Positions 10,384 through 20,521 of a stretch of 20,842 nt of DNA are shown here, in pieces. A program made the translations under genes and the position numbers. The DNA comes from Fonticula alba (taxonomy: Eukaryota; Opisthokonta; Rotosphaerida; Fonticulaceae): positions 1,711,603 through 1,732,444 of the forward strand of contig NW_009242977.1 in NCBI RefSeq assembly GCF_000388065.1, written 5' to 3'. Positions within the stretch are counted from its first letter, which is position 1, and every line of letters begins with the position of its first letter. The notes below the pieces were generated by a model that did not search any database, was not told the origin of the DNA, and worked only from the letters and a program-made list of their open reading frames with translations.

Positions 10384-12918
10384 ATGCTGTCCCGGATTGC
10401 TCTCTCCACCAGCCGGCCTCTGGGCTCCGCTGCCATGTCCTCCTATGGTGCGTTACGATCTCCCCCAACGCCATCGCGCCATTGCTTGCTCTGACCTTGC
10501 CATTCGCCCTTGCCCATGCTGCTCCCCTGTCGGCTCCTCTCCTGTGTAACCCCTATCAGCGGTGCGTCACCCCCCCCCCCCCTCCCCCGCCTTGGCTCGC
10601 CCTCCCTTGTGCCCTGCTGCTGACACTGGCCCTTCTCCCTCCTGTCCCGAACTCCACTCGGCCAAACTGCTCAGGCTGCGTCCACTCGCGTCGCCTGGGC
10701 CGGCGGCATCCCGCCTCCCCCGCCCGTCAACGAGCCGGTCCTCGGTTACCGCCTCAACTCGCCCGAGCGTGTCGGTATGTGGTCCTGCTTCTCGGCCCGC
10801 CTCCGCGCGCGCGCGCGCGCGCGCACCCACCTCAGAATGCAAATGCTAACTCCACTCCCTGCCCTCCCCCCCCCTCCCTCCCTCGCGCCCGACCCCAGGC
10901 ACTCTGGCCGCGTATGAGCGCATGCGCACGCGCGACCCGGTTGACATCCCGATGATCATCAACGGCCAGGAGGTCTTTACTGGGAATGTGGTGGAGCTGA
11001 CCCCGCCGCATGACCACAAGAACGTCTACGCCCGGATCCATGTGGCCGATGGCACTGGTCTGGTCAAGGAGGCCGTGTCCGGGGCTCTGGCCGCCCGGGC
11101 CGAGTGGGAGTCCATGTCCTCGGAGGCGCGGTCCGGCATCTTCCTCCGCGCGGCCCGGCTCCTGTCCACCAAGTACCGCCATGAGGTGTGCGCGGCCACC
11201 ATGCTCGGCCTGTCGAAGAACCTCTTCCAGGCGGAGATCGACGCTGCCTGTGAGACCATCGACTTCTGGCGCTTCAATGCCTTCTATGGTGCGTTCGGTG
11301 GTGGCGTTTGTTCCTCGCTTGCCGTCGCGCGCGCTCCTCCTAGCTAACTTGCTTTCCCCGCTCTTCGCACGGACACACACACACGGACACACGCACATAC
11401 ACACACACACACGGACACACACACATACACACACACACACACACACGGACACACACACACACACACAGCCAACGAGATTTACAGCCACCAGCCGGCCGCC
11501 CACTCGCCCGGCGTCTGGAACCGCCTGGAGCACCGCCCCCTGGAGGGCTTCGTCGCGGCCATCTCCCCCTTCAACTTCATTGCCATCGGGTCCAACTTGG
11601 CCAGCGCCCCGGCGCAGATGGGCAATGTCGTCGTGCTGAAGCCGGCTCTCGAGACCGGCCTGGCTTCGAGCCTGATGATGCGCATCCTCCAGGAGGCCGG
11701 CCTGCCGCCCGGTGTCATCCAGTATGTCCCGGTGCTGGATCCCCGCGGGGACTTCACCCAGGACGCCCTGCACCATCCGGCCCTGGGTGGCCTGCACTTC
11801 ACCGGCAGCACCAATGTCTTTGCCCAGCTGCAGCGTGACATCGCCGCCGGCATCGGCGGCAACCCGGACACCGACCCGGCCCCGGGCGATTCCACCGGTC
11901 GCCAGCCGTACCACTCCTTCCCCCGGCTGGTCGGCGAGACCGGCGGCAAGAACTACCTCTTTGCCCACGAGTCGGCCCTGGCCTCGGAGGAGGGGCGTCG
12001 CGATGTGGCGGCCCAGCTCCTGCGCGGTGCCTTCGAATTCAACGGCCAGAAGTGCAGCGCCACCAGCCGTGCCTATGTCCCGGCCTCCCAGTGGCCCGCT
12101 CTCCGCCGTGTGGTACGTCCTGCCACCTCCCTGTCCCTCGTCCCTGCCAGCCTCCAGATCTGCCCTGCCTGCCCTGCCTGCCCTGTCCATATTCTCACCC
12201 TATGCCCGGCCCGGCCTTCCGGCTCCCTTCTTCCGCTGCGTCCCCCCCCCCCCCCCCCTCCCCCCAGCTCGAGGAGGAGGTTGCCCGCATCAAGGTTACC
12301 GGTCCCTCGGATCCGCAGAGCTTCGTCACGGCCGTCATCAATCGCCCGGCCTTCGACCGCCTGGCTTCGGCCATCGAGGGCGCCAAGGCCGACCCGGAGA
12401 TGGATCTTGTGGCCGGTGGCGAGTGCGACGACCGGGTTGGCTACTTCGTCGGGCCCACCGTGCTGGCGGTGGACCTGGCTTCGCTGGGGGGTGGTGCCTC
12501 GGCCGCCGGGCATATGGCCGCGCTGGAGCGCGCCCATGCCAAGCACACTGTCCGGTCGGAGCTCTTCGGCCCGGTGATCACGGTGGTGGTGTACGACGAC
12601 CAGCACTGGCAGGCGGTGGCCCGGGCCGCGGCCGATGCCAGCCCCTATGCCCTGACCGGGGCCATCTTCGCCCGCGATCGCCGGGTGCTCGAGGAGCTGG
12701 CCTCCACCCTGCGCCATGCCCAGGGGAACCTCTACCTCAACGACAAGTCCACTGGCGCCGTGGTCGGGCAGCAGCCCTTCGGCGGCAGCCGCCGGTCCGG
12801 CACCAATGACAAGGCCGGCCACGCTCTCAACCTCCAGCGCTGGGTCAGCACCATGGCCATCAAGGAGAACCTCTCGGCCCCCCTGACCACCTGGGAGTAC
12901 CCGTACATGATGGAGTAA
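10384..12918 (+). CDS. ALDH4A1: delta-1-pyrroline-5-carboxylate dehydrogenase, mitochondrial (ALDH4 family)
   Basis: Oxidises glutamate-gamma-semialdehyde (P5C) to glutamate with NAD+, the second step of proline breakdown in the mitochondrial matrix. Exons: 10384-10447, a predicted 2-nt exon 10560-10561, 10675-10774, 10899-11288, 11469-12112 and 12268-12918; total 616 aa against about 563 in human. The first exon encodes an Arg/Ser/Ala-rich presequence beginning [11 protein letters not shown]. The family landmark VNEPVLGY...NSPERV follows. Other landmarks are SPFNF (Asn about 221), FTGS, GETGGKN with the general-base Glu about 342, GQKCS with the catalytic Cys about 381, and the P5CDH-specific [13 protein letters not shown] followed by SGTNDKAG. 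There are small insertions before the catalytic Glu and before RSELFGPV. The enzyme looks intact. Only the join between the presequence exon and exon 10675-10774 is uncertain. Confidence 0.95.
10560..10561 (+). other. predicted 2-nt microexon (CG) of ALDH4A1
   Basis: The presequence exon ends in phase 1 at a GTGCGT donor (10448). The next homologous exon starts in phase 0 at 10675. The only AG between 10448 and 10561 is CTATCAG ending at 10559, and two bases later a second perfect GTGCGT donor starts at 10562. Including the two bases CG restores the frame and gives introns of 112 and 113 nt, normal for this locus. Confidence 0.45.
10805..10824. repeat. (GC)10 repeat in ALDH4A1 intron
   Basis: Alternating GC within the intron 10775-10898, upstream of its C-rich acceptor tract. 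Confidence 0.95.
11372..11467. repeat. interrupted (AC)n microsatellite in ALDH4A1 intron
   Basis: ACACAC runs broken by GGACAC and GCACATAC units fill the second half of the intron 11289-11468 and lead directly into its CAG acceptor. The repeat replaces a normal pyrimidine tract. Confidence 0.95.
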
Positions 12919-13298
12919 GATGCCCCCCCCCCCCCCCCGACCTGGTCCGGCCCTCCGCCAGGCGCCCTCCTCTGCCTCGGAATTCGGGCATGTGCGAGAG
13001 GCCTGGCGGCGCTGTGAGGGGGAGCTCCGCCAGGGGAGCCGTGCTTCTCGGTGCCTGCTGCCCTGGTGGGGCCCTCCCAGGCCATGATGACAAGCCACAA
13101 GAAAGCCCCATGTTTGGGAATACACATATGACACATGGGATTTTTCCCCTTTCCTTTTCTTTCGGTCTCCCTTTTTTCGACAAGCGGAATGTATTTTCGA
13201 AGGGCGGGGGAGAGAAAAACAAGGAAGGAAGAACTATAATACAAGAGGGGGGGGGGGGGGGCGACACCAGGAGGAGGGAAGGGACCCTCGTCCAGGGC
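12919..13298. other. convergent 3' region between ALDH4A1 and SCAP
   Basis: The two genes end tail to tail 380 bases apart. It holds a 16-C run just after the ALDH4A1 stop and a G-run near 13246-13261. A 7-bp inverted repeat CCCATGT/ACATGGG (13107-13113 and 13133-13139) is followed by five T. AATACA hexamers lie on the plus strand (13119-13124, 13238-13243) and minus strand (13190-13195). No gene is seen. Confidence 0.6.
13190..13195 (-). promoter_or_regulatory. possible AATACA polyadenylation signal of SCAP
   Basis: Minus-strand AATACA about 105 nt beyond the SCAP stop codon, in the AT-richest part of the convergent spacer. No canonical AATAAA is present on this strand here. Confidence 0.3.
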
Positions 13299-16200
13299 CT
13301 AGAGCCGTACCCCGAGGATGGGAGCCAAGCGCGGCAACGAGGTAACCACCAACCGTTGGCCACAATCCATGAACAGCTGGTCGCCGCGCACCACCAGACG
13401 ATTGATGATGATCGACGGGTCTAATAGATCCCACTCCAGGGGGAAGAGGGCCTGGTCATCGCGGCCGGGCTGGAGAGACGGCATGCCCAGCGCCCCGGTG
13501 CCGGGCGGCGCATCGACCACGCGCACAGGGACCCCGCCGGCACATTCGGCACATGCGTCGGCCAGCTGGCCGCCGGCCAGCCGCCGCGGCTGGGCAGCGG
13601 CCTCGCCAGCCACAAGACCGGGCGGAACTGCCCGGGCCAGACACACCGGCCGGCCATCGGCGATGTGGATCGGCACACAGCCAACCGCCCGGCCACGCGC
13701 CAACTCGAAGACCCGGAACCCGGCACGGAAGTCGCCGGCCCCGGCATCCGGCGCGGCGGGCACCACTCCCGGCCCGAGGATGAGCATCTGGTCACGAATG
13801 GCAAAGCCCACACACCCGGGATTGGCCAGGCGGCGAACCGTGCGGAAGGTGCCGAGATCACACAGGAGGACCGTCTCGTCTTCGGCCGTGGTGACCAGCG
13901 TCCCGAGCGACTCGTCCAGGTGGAGCTGCCGCACCGGGAACCGAGCATGGCCATGGTGCACGGACAGGCATTCCCCGGTCTCGGTGCACCACCGGCGCAC
14001 CTCGCCATCCTTGGCCCCGGACACCACCCGGAGCCACACCCGGGTCGGGGGAGCGGCCACTCGCCCCGGGGACCCGCCGATGGCACTGGCGGCCGAACTC
14101 GCCGGGGGGGCGGCTTTGCCGGTGGTGGCGGCCTCCGGCGAGGTGCCCATGGCCGCGAGGGCCGCGCGCACACGCGCCAGCTCCGGCAGGCGGCTTGAGG
14201 TCGGCAACGGAGCCCCCGAAGAGGAGGCCGCATCACCGAAGGGGCCGAGCCCGGCATCGCCGGCGATCGATTCGTCGGCCGCAACGCGCCAGGTGACACA
14301 CCGTGAGAGGGCCGTCACCGGGGTCGTGTGCCCATGCAACACCCGCAGTGGCCGGCGCAAGTCCTCCCCCGGCAGGTGCCCCTGCAGGTGGTACAGGTGA
14401 ATGGACCCGCTGGCCAGGCCGACGGCCAGCAGCCCGTCCGGGCCCAAATCCAAGCAGGTGACACCGGCCGGGTGGGGGATTTGCACGAGACAGCGCAACT
14501 CCGGCAGCGTCCACACCGAGACCAGGCCCCCGGCGGCGCCAGCCACCAGGAGCTGAGCCCGAGCCGAGACCACCAGCCCGGTGATGGCCCCGCCGCCGGG
14601 AGGCAGCAGAGAACGCGGCGGACAGGCCGACCCCCCGGCATCCAGGCCGCCGCCAGTGGCATCCAGGCAGAAGACCGCCCCATCCCCGTGGCCGGAGAAG
14701 AGCAGGCGGTCGGCCGCCGCCAAATGCCACGCCGGGCTGGGAAGCCGATAGCACACGAGCTGCACCCCGGAGGTGGGGTCCCACACGCGAAGGGTCCGGT
14801 CCAGGCTGGCCGAGGCGGCCAGCCACTCGGCGCAGGCCACCTCCTCGGCCGGCAGGTGCCCAAGATCCCAGGCGGCCTGGGCCCCGGTGTTGGAGGCCAA
14901 CTCCCGGCGCAAGGCCCATGCAGGGGCCCGGAAGGCCAGCTGCGGCGGCCGGAAGGCCACGAAGGCCGTCACATCGGCCTGGTGGCCGCGCAATGCCAGG
15001 CTCTGGGCCTGGGAGCAGGGGACCGGCGCGCCGGGCGGCGGCATGACGTGCTGCCCGTCGCGGCCATCGGGCAGGCCCGGGCCGCCGGCCAGCGGAGTCG
15101 GGGTCAGCCATGGCGGAGGCACCACCGCCGGCCGGCGGAGCTCCAGCAAACCGAACACATCGAACCACCGGAGCCGGACCACGGCCAACAAAACCGCCAT
15201 GCTGACAATCAGCATGGCAATCAGCGCAAAGACCGCCAGCAGCGGGGACAGTTGACCCAGCGCCGGGGCCAAGTACGCCAGCAAGGCCGACACCCAGGCC
15301 GCCGCGCGGACGGACGCCGGCCCGGACATGGGGCTCCCCTGGCCCCGGACCAGGGCCGCCCCGGCCTGCAGAAGCCACACCACCAGCAGGCGCAAAGGCC
15401 GCGACCAGGACCCGGAAGAGGGAGGCGCGTCGGGGCCGGCACCCGCCCCGGTGCCAGGGCCGCCGGAGGGCGGAGTCGACATGGCCGGACGCTTGGCCGA
15501 CCCGTCGCCGCCCAGGGCCCCCGGCAACAGGTCCGCCAGACTCCCGGTCCAGGAGGCGCGGTCGCGCCAGGACGAGGCCGACCGGCGCCCATCCGAAGGG
15601 GCACCGGTTGTGGGGATCCCACGGCGGTCATGAGCGGCGCCGCCCGGCCGGCCGCCAGCCCGGCGAGCTGTGTCACTGATGAGGGCATCCGACAGGCTGA
15701 CGCACGACCCGAAGGCAGGACGGTCGGGCGAGCTGGGATCGGCCCGCGCGGAAAGGGTCACCAGCGTTACGGGATGGATTTCCACCAGGAGGTCCACCCC
15801 GGCCGGGTTGGCCACAGACCAGATGCTATCACTCACCGGCTGCGGTAGCCACCGGTGGAAGGCCTCCAGGAAGGCGGTTCCCGACTCCTGGAAACGGCGA
15901 ATGTCCACCTCCGACGCGGGCTCCCACCCGGCGAAGGAGCTGCCATCCGGAGGCGTGGCCACCGGTGCCGACTTGGCCGGCATGGAGGAGCCGCCGGCGC
16001 CGCTGTCGGGCCGCGCGCCGGCCGGAGCCGAGAGGAGGTGCATGCGCACCGTCTCGGTGAAGAGCCGGGCCGGACGCCACCCCCCGGAACCCAGATCCGC
16101 ACCGGCGCTCCCCACCCCGGCCATGGGCCACAGATCCATCGAGGAGTCGGCCCACCGAGGGGAGGCCAGAAGATGATCGACCGGCGTGGGCAGCGCCCCG

Positions 16201-19200
16201 GTCGGGTTGATGCTGCCGCTGTTGCTGCTGCTGCTGCTGCTGTTGCCGAAGAGCCCGAGCCCGATGGCCAGCATGATGACACCGATGATGTAGACCCCGG
16301 GAATGATGGCCGGGTGTTCGAAGGGATCGACCGGGCGCCGGGCCTGCCCCCCGGGGGACCCCCCCTGGATGGGACCTGTGGACTTGGCGGCCAGGCGCTG
16401 TGCCAGGCGCGCGCCGCCCGGCAGCGCGGCCACCAGTCGGCTGGCTGGGCGCAAGAGCGGTCGCAGGGCCCCCGGTGGGGCCAGAGCCGGGGTGTGCTTT
16501 GGCGAGGGGGAAAACCCGGTGCCGATATCAGCTCCAGCGCTGCCGGCCTCCCAGCGCATGGATGCCAGCGAGGTTTCCGGGTTCAGGGTGGACCCGGTGG
16601 GCAAGGGGCCCCCAGCGGCCGGGTAGCCGCCATGCTGGAGGAAGCGGTCCATGCGAGGATTGTGCAGGTCGGAGAGCTGCGCGGAGGGGCGAAAGGAGCC
16701 ATCAAAGGGTGATGGGCCTCCCGAGAAGGGGAGAGGGGGGGGGAGAGGGGCGTGAGGAAACAAGCGCCGAAGGGAGGGGATGCGGTCAGGGGAATGCCGC
16801 CACCGGTCGTACCTCCAGACATCGGATGTCGATCGAGAGGACCGTGGCAAAGAAGGACATGTGGATGAAGAAGTTGATGATCACAGCAACTGCGGTGAAC
16901 ATGCAAAATTCCTTTTTTTTTCGTCACACGAGAAGAGAGATGGATGTCAGCGAGGAGGGAGCGATAAATAAACAAGTGGGCTTGAATGGTGGAACGGAAG
17001 AAGACGAAGAGGAGGAAGAGGAAGAGGAAGAGGAAGAGGAAGAGGAAGAGGAAGAGGAAGAGGAAGAGGAAGAAAATGATGACGATGATGACGATGATGA
17101 CGATGATGACAATGATGATGATGGTGATGATGAAGAAGAAGAAGAAGAAGGGGAAGAGACGGGGAGGAGGACACCAATGCAACATACCGTCAGAGCCTGG
17201 ATGTTGAAGAAGCCCCCGAGGGCCATGAGAACCAACTCAAGGACGAGGTTCCGCAGGATCGAGACACCGGCACTGCCGAGCCCCCGGCCGACGCGCTCTT
17301 TCACGGGCAGGTCGCACGGGGTGGCGGTCACGGCATTGGTCAAAGCAAAGGTGCTCTCTAGGCCGATGGCCAGCACGAGGAAGGAAAGGAGCTCCCTGTG
17401 GTTGGGACACGCGCAAAGATAACAATAAGGAAGAAGGGCGGATCAGCACATTGGCCGCGAGGGGTTGCCAGACAGACAGAGAGAGGACCACGCACCATGG
17501 GAGCAGGCCCAATTCGTAGCCCAGGAGCGAGCACACACCGATGGACATGATCAGCGACGCGAAGACGATCATCAGTGCCGAGAAGGCCAGGCCGAACTTG
17601 GACTTGACCAGCTCAACACGACCGAGCATCAGCGACACATACACATACACCAGCAGGTAGGACAGGAAGATGATCGCCGCCTCCAGGAGATACATGCGCC
17701 CGGCGAGAAGACGCTGCAGTGCACCGCCGTCGGGGCCGCCGGCATGCTGGCGTGCTCCGCCGGCCGGGGAGTTCGGATACTGGAAGGGGAAATGATGAGG
17801 GGCATGATGTCAGCAGGGCAGGGCAGGGCAGGGCAGGGCAGGGAAAGGCAGGGGAGAAGGTGCCCAAATGGCAGGGGCAAGGAGGCGGGCGGCCGGGGGG
17901 CAAACATCGGCACATACGGAATAGAGGAAGCGATTGGTTTGACCAAGCCGATGGACCCGTGCCGGACCCGGAGCCCCGAGCAGCGCATGCCCGGCTGGCA
18001 GAGTGAGGCCATCATCTTGGAACAGTGCCGCGGGCAGAGTGGCATCACACTCCGGCGTGTCGGTGGCCTCGGGCTCTGGGCGTCCGAGAGGGACCGAGGG
18101 GGAAAAGTCCCCCGAGAGGGAACGCTGCCAGAAGCTGTGCCAGAAATTGTCCACCAATCCGGCCTGCTCATGTCGAACCATGCTCAGGAAGGTTAACTGC
18201 ACGGAGGCGGCGCGGGACCAGCCAGAGGCTGAGAGACGGAGCGGGGCGGCGAAAGAGAGGAAGGGGGGGGGGGAGGGAGAGAGAGGGGAGAGGGAGGGAG
18301 AACCATCCGGGTGATGTCGGAGGGGAAGATCGTTAGAGCCGCAGAGTGGGCAAGCCGGTGACATGGCACACAGGTGGATTCACACGACAGGACGCACCAC
18401 CGGCAGCGGGGGAGGTCGACCGGCCATCGGACGGCGCTGCGGCGCCCGACAGGCCCCCAAAGAGGGATCCCGCCTCGATCAGCGATCCGAAGGAGGACCG
18501 GGCGTCACGTCGGGCCACCGTGCCACGAATGTCCCCATCGGCCAGCAAGCGTCCGGCATCTGACAGCCAAAACTCCAGTGGCGTGTGGATCAAGCAGCGC
18601 GAAGGGTCGGAGGAGGCGCGCCAACAGATGTCCCGGAACCCGGTGGTCGCGGAGCTTGGGCGAATCGGGTCGGCGGCCGGGTCCTCGGTGGACAGCGAAA
18701 GGAGATCCTCCACCGGGGAGGCAGCGTCCGGGAGGAGGAGAAATTGTTCGACGGCGCTCTGAAAACGCAGGACCGACAGCAAACGCGCCGTGTCCAGCAG
18801 ACCCCCGTCAGTGCAGGCAGGGTCGGCATTGGTGCCGGTGCCGGCTTCGGTGATCGGGCCCGCCCAGCCGCCCCCGTCGCCGCTACCGACCCATGATGCG
18901 GAGGAGGCCGAGGTGGCTCCTTCGCCTGGAACCGGACGCCACTCGCCCTGGCAGCAGTCTCCCGTACGGAAGACCACCGGATCGATGCGCAGGTAGGACC
19001 CATGGGAGTAGGCATCGCGCGTGAGTGTGGCGATGGCCTCCGGATCGGCGGAGCCCGGCGCCGGCGCCGGGAACACATTCGGGATGGCGGGTGTACGCCA
19101 GTCAGCCGGGACCAGGGCCCCGAGCAGTGGCAGGGCCCCGACGGCCGCGCCAACCGCCGCCAGCCCGGGCAGGCCGTGCTGCTGCCAATCAAGCGACAGG

Positions 19201-19686
19201 CCGAAGAGAGTGCGGCCCGAGGGGGAGGCCGCGGCCAGGGCGGCCCGCTTGGCCAGGACCTTCTCGAAGGAGTTCATGGCCGGATATGTGCAAATGAGGA
19301 AGGCCAAGAAGGTGACATAGATGATGAGGAAGGGATGCGTGGCGCAGTAGAGCCCATGCCGGTAGCAGATGGCCGCCACGCGGGACTGAATGGCCGCCGA
19401 GAGCTGTGACACGGGCGAGTCGCGAGTTCGAAAGACGGTAGTGTCAGCGGGGATCTGGCCGGCCCGAGGGCGAAGAGGAACGGGGGGGGGGCAGCGGCAG
19501 AGGGGGATCTCAGCGGAGAGGCCGTACGCTGGAGCGACACTGCTTGAGGAAGGACTCGCGGGCTTTGGGGCGTGGCGCGTGCGTGGCATTGGGGTGGAAA
19601 GACGGCGCCCCGGTCGCCGTCGCCGCTGCCGGCCCCGGGGCACGGTGTGAGTCCGGGTGCAGGGTATCCCCGGCGCCGACTTCCAT
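13299..19686 (-). CDS. SCAP: SREBP cleavage-activating protein (SCAP): sterol-sensing domain plus WD40
   Basis: SCAP escorts membrane-bound SREBP from ER to Golgi when sterol is low. Seven minus-strand exons: 19686-19528, 19454-18398, 18228-17918, 17779-17496, 17395-17188, 16911-16813 and 16676-13299, all phases agreeing, give about 1831 aa (human 1279). Start context is CACCATGG. TM1 with CYRHGLYCATHP (about 83-94) matches human FYNHGLLCASYP. A long luminal loop follows (CLIHTPLEFW matches human CLLLSPGNFW). The sterol-sensing domain (about 540-704) carries YVYV, VKSKFGLAF, AIGLES and EFCMF...VLSIDI. LELSDL (705-710) corresponds to human MELADL, the Sec24 export signal. Later come RLAQRL (796-801), TM segments near 830-850 and 1183-1206, and a WD40 region from about 1258 to the end. 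The last exon alone codes 1125 aa. The acceptor at 19455 could instead be the nearby GTCACAG, also in frame. Confidence 0.93.
16207..16243 (-). repeat. triplet run coding poly-Ser/Asn in SCAP
   Basis: CTG/TTG triplets on the plus strand read as AGC/AAC on the coding strand, giving a short Ser/Asn run just after the hydrophobic segment at about 830-850. This is a coding low-complexity tract in a probably luminal loop. Confidence 0.8.
17001..17150. repeat. composite GAGGAA / GATGAC / GAA tract in SCAP intron
   Basis: GAGGAA hexamers (about 17011-17073) pass into ATGACG/ATGATG units (17076-17130) and then GAA units (17131-17150). All lie within the intron 16912-17187, which separates the exons coding FNIQALT and EFCMF. 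On the transcript the purine part reads as a long CU tract. Confidence 0.95.
17819..17845. repeat. CAGGG pentanucleotide repeat in SCAP intron
   Basis: About five GGCAG units in tandem in the intron 17780-17917. On the transcript it reads as CTGCC units upstream of the CCTTCCAG acceptor. Confidence 0.85.
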
Positions 19687-20460
19687 GGTGTGCGGGCGGC
19701 CGCCGGGGAGAGGGGAGGGAGATGGGATAGGGGGGGGGGGAGGAAAGAGGGGCGAAAAGAGGGAGCCGGGAAGATGGGTGAGGCGGGAGGCGGGCAGCAG
19801 GAAGTGGGAGGCTACGGGAAGTGGTCTGTGTCGCGGAAGCGGGGGTGCCCTGGGGGAGGGGGAGGAGGGAGAGGATAGATGTCGGCGTGGTCTCGGGGCC
19901 CATGAAAGCAGATGCTGCCCCGAAAAACCAGCCCGCGCAGGGGGGGGGTGTCCGAGCGACGGGGGCAGGGGAACGAGGGCAGGGGGCACCACACCCGTGA
20001 GGCCCCTCGTTCCCCCCCCCTCCCCCCCCCCCGGGCGACGACCCAGCGCGATGGCGGCGGTGTGTATGGTCTCCCCTTCCGGGTTCGCGGATTTCCGCGC
20101 CCTGCCGCCCCTCCGGCTTGGGCAGGGCGAAAAAAAAGGGTGCTTGGTGCCAACTGACCGCCTGCGCCGCCCCATCTGCGGGGGCAGGGTGGTCCCCGCC
20201 CGGGGGCGGAGTGGGTGTGGAGGAGCCAGGATCGGCAGGTCCTGGTGCCCCCTGCCCCGGATGGGCTGGGGGGGGGTGGCGAAGTGCGGGCGGGCGGGCG
20301 GGGTGAGGGGGGGGGGGGGGGGGGCCTGCCCCACTGCGCCGATTGAAGCGCATCATCCCAAGCCTGGATGGCGTCCCGCCTGGAGGGGCACGATCGGCCA
20401 TCGAACGGGTCGCTGCCTGCTTGTGCGCGCGCTTACACGCCCACACGCCCCCCCTCCATC

Positions 20461-20461
<1 letters not shown>

Positions 20462-20501
<40 letters not shown>

Positions 20502-20509
20502 ACACACAT
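20462..20509. repeat. (CA)n microsatellite
   Basis: About 17 uninterrupted CA units, then GA and five more CA units, directly abutting the AT-rich island at 20510. Confidence 0.95.
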
Positions 20510-20521
20510 AATAAAAATAAA
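20510..20521 (+). promoter_or_regulatory. two tandem AATAAA hexamers
   Basis: AATAAA occurs at 20510-20515 and again at 20516-20521 on the plus strand, in one of the few AT-rich patches of the window. They could be polyadenylation signals of an unrecognised plus-strand transcript. They could also simply be the AT flank of the CA microsatellite. Confidence 0.25.

Noticed and set aside
10562-10674. A single-intron ALDH4A1 5' model with a C-run length error instead of a microexon
   Set aside because: Shifting the frame to match the next exon brings TGA at 10621-10623 in frame, so this stretch cannot be coding in the needed frame.
9780-10955. 391-codon plus-strand frame spanning the N gap
   Set aside because: It is open only because N cannot be a stop, and it is out of frame with the ALDH4A1 exons.
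14328-15848. 506-codon plus-strand open frame
   Set aside because: It is antisense to the SCAP WD40 and luminal exon, and its composition (Arg/Gly/Gln/Pro) is that of a shadow frame.
17496-17779. SCAP naturally carrying the sterol-resistant L315F change
   Set aside because: VKSKFGLAF shows Phe near this site, but counting back from MELADL (447) and Asp443 in the human sequence places Leu315 at the first Leu of GLAL, which is conserved here. The Phe corresponds to residue 317.
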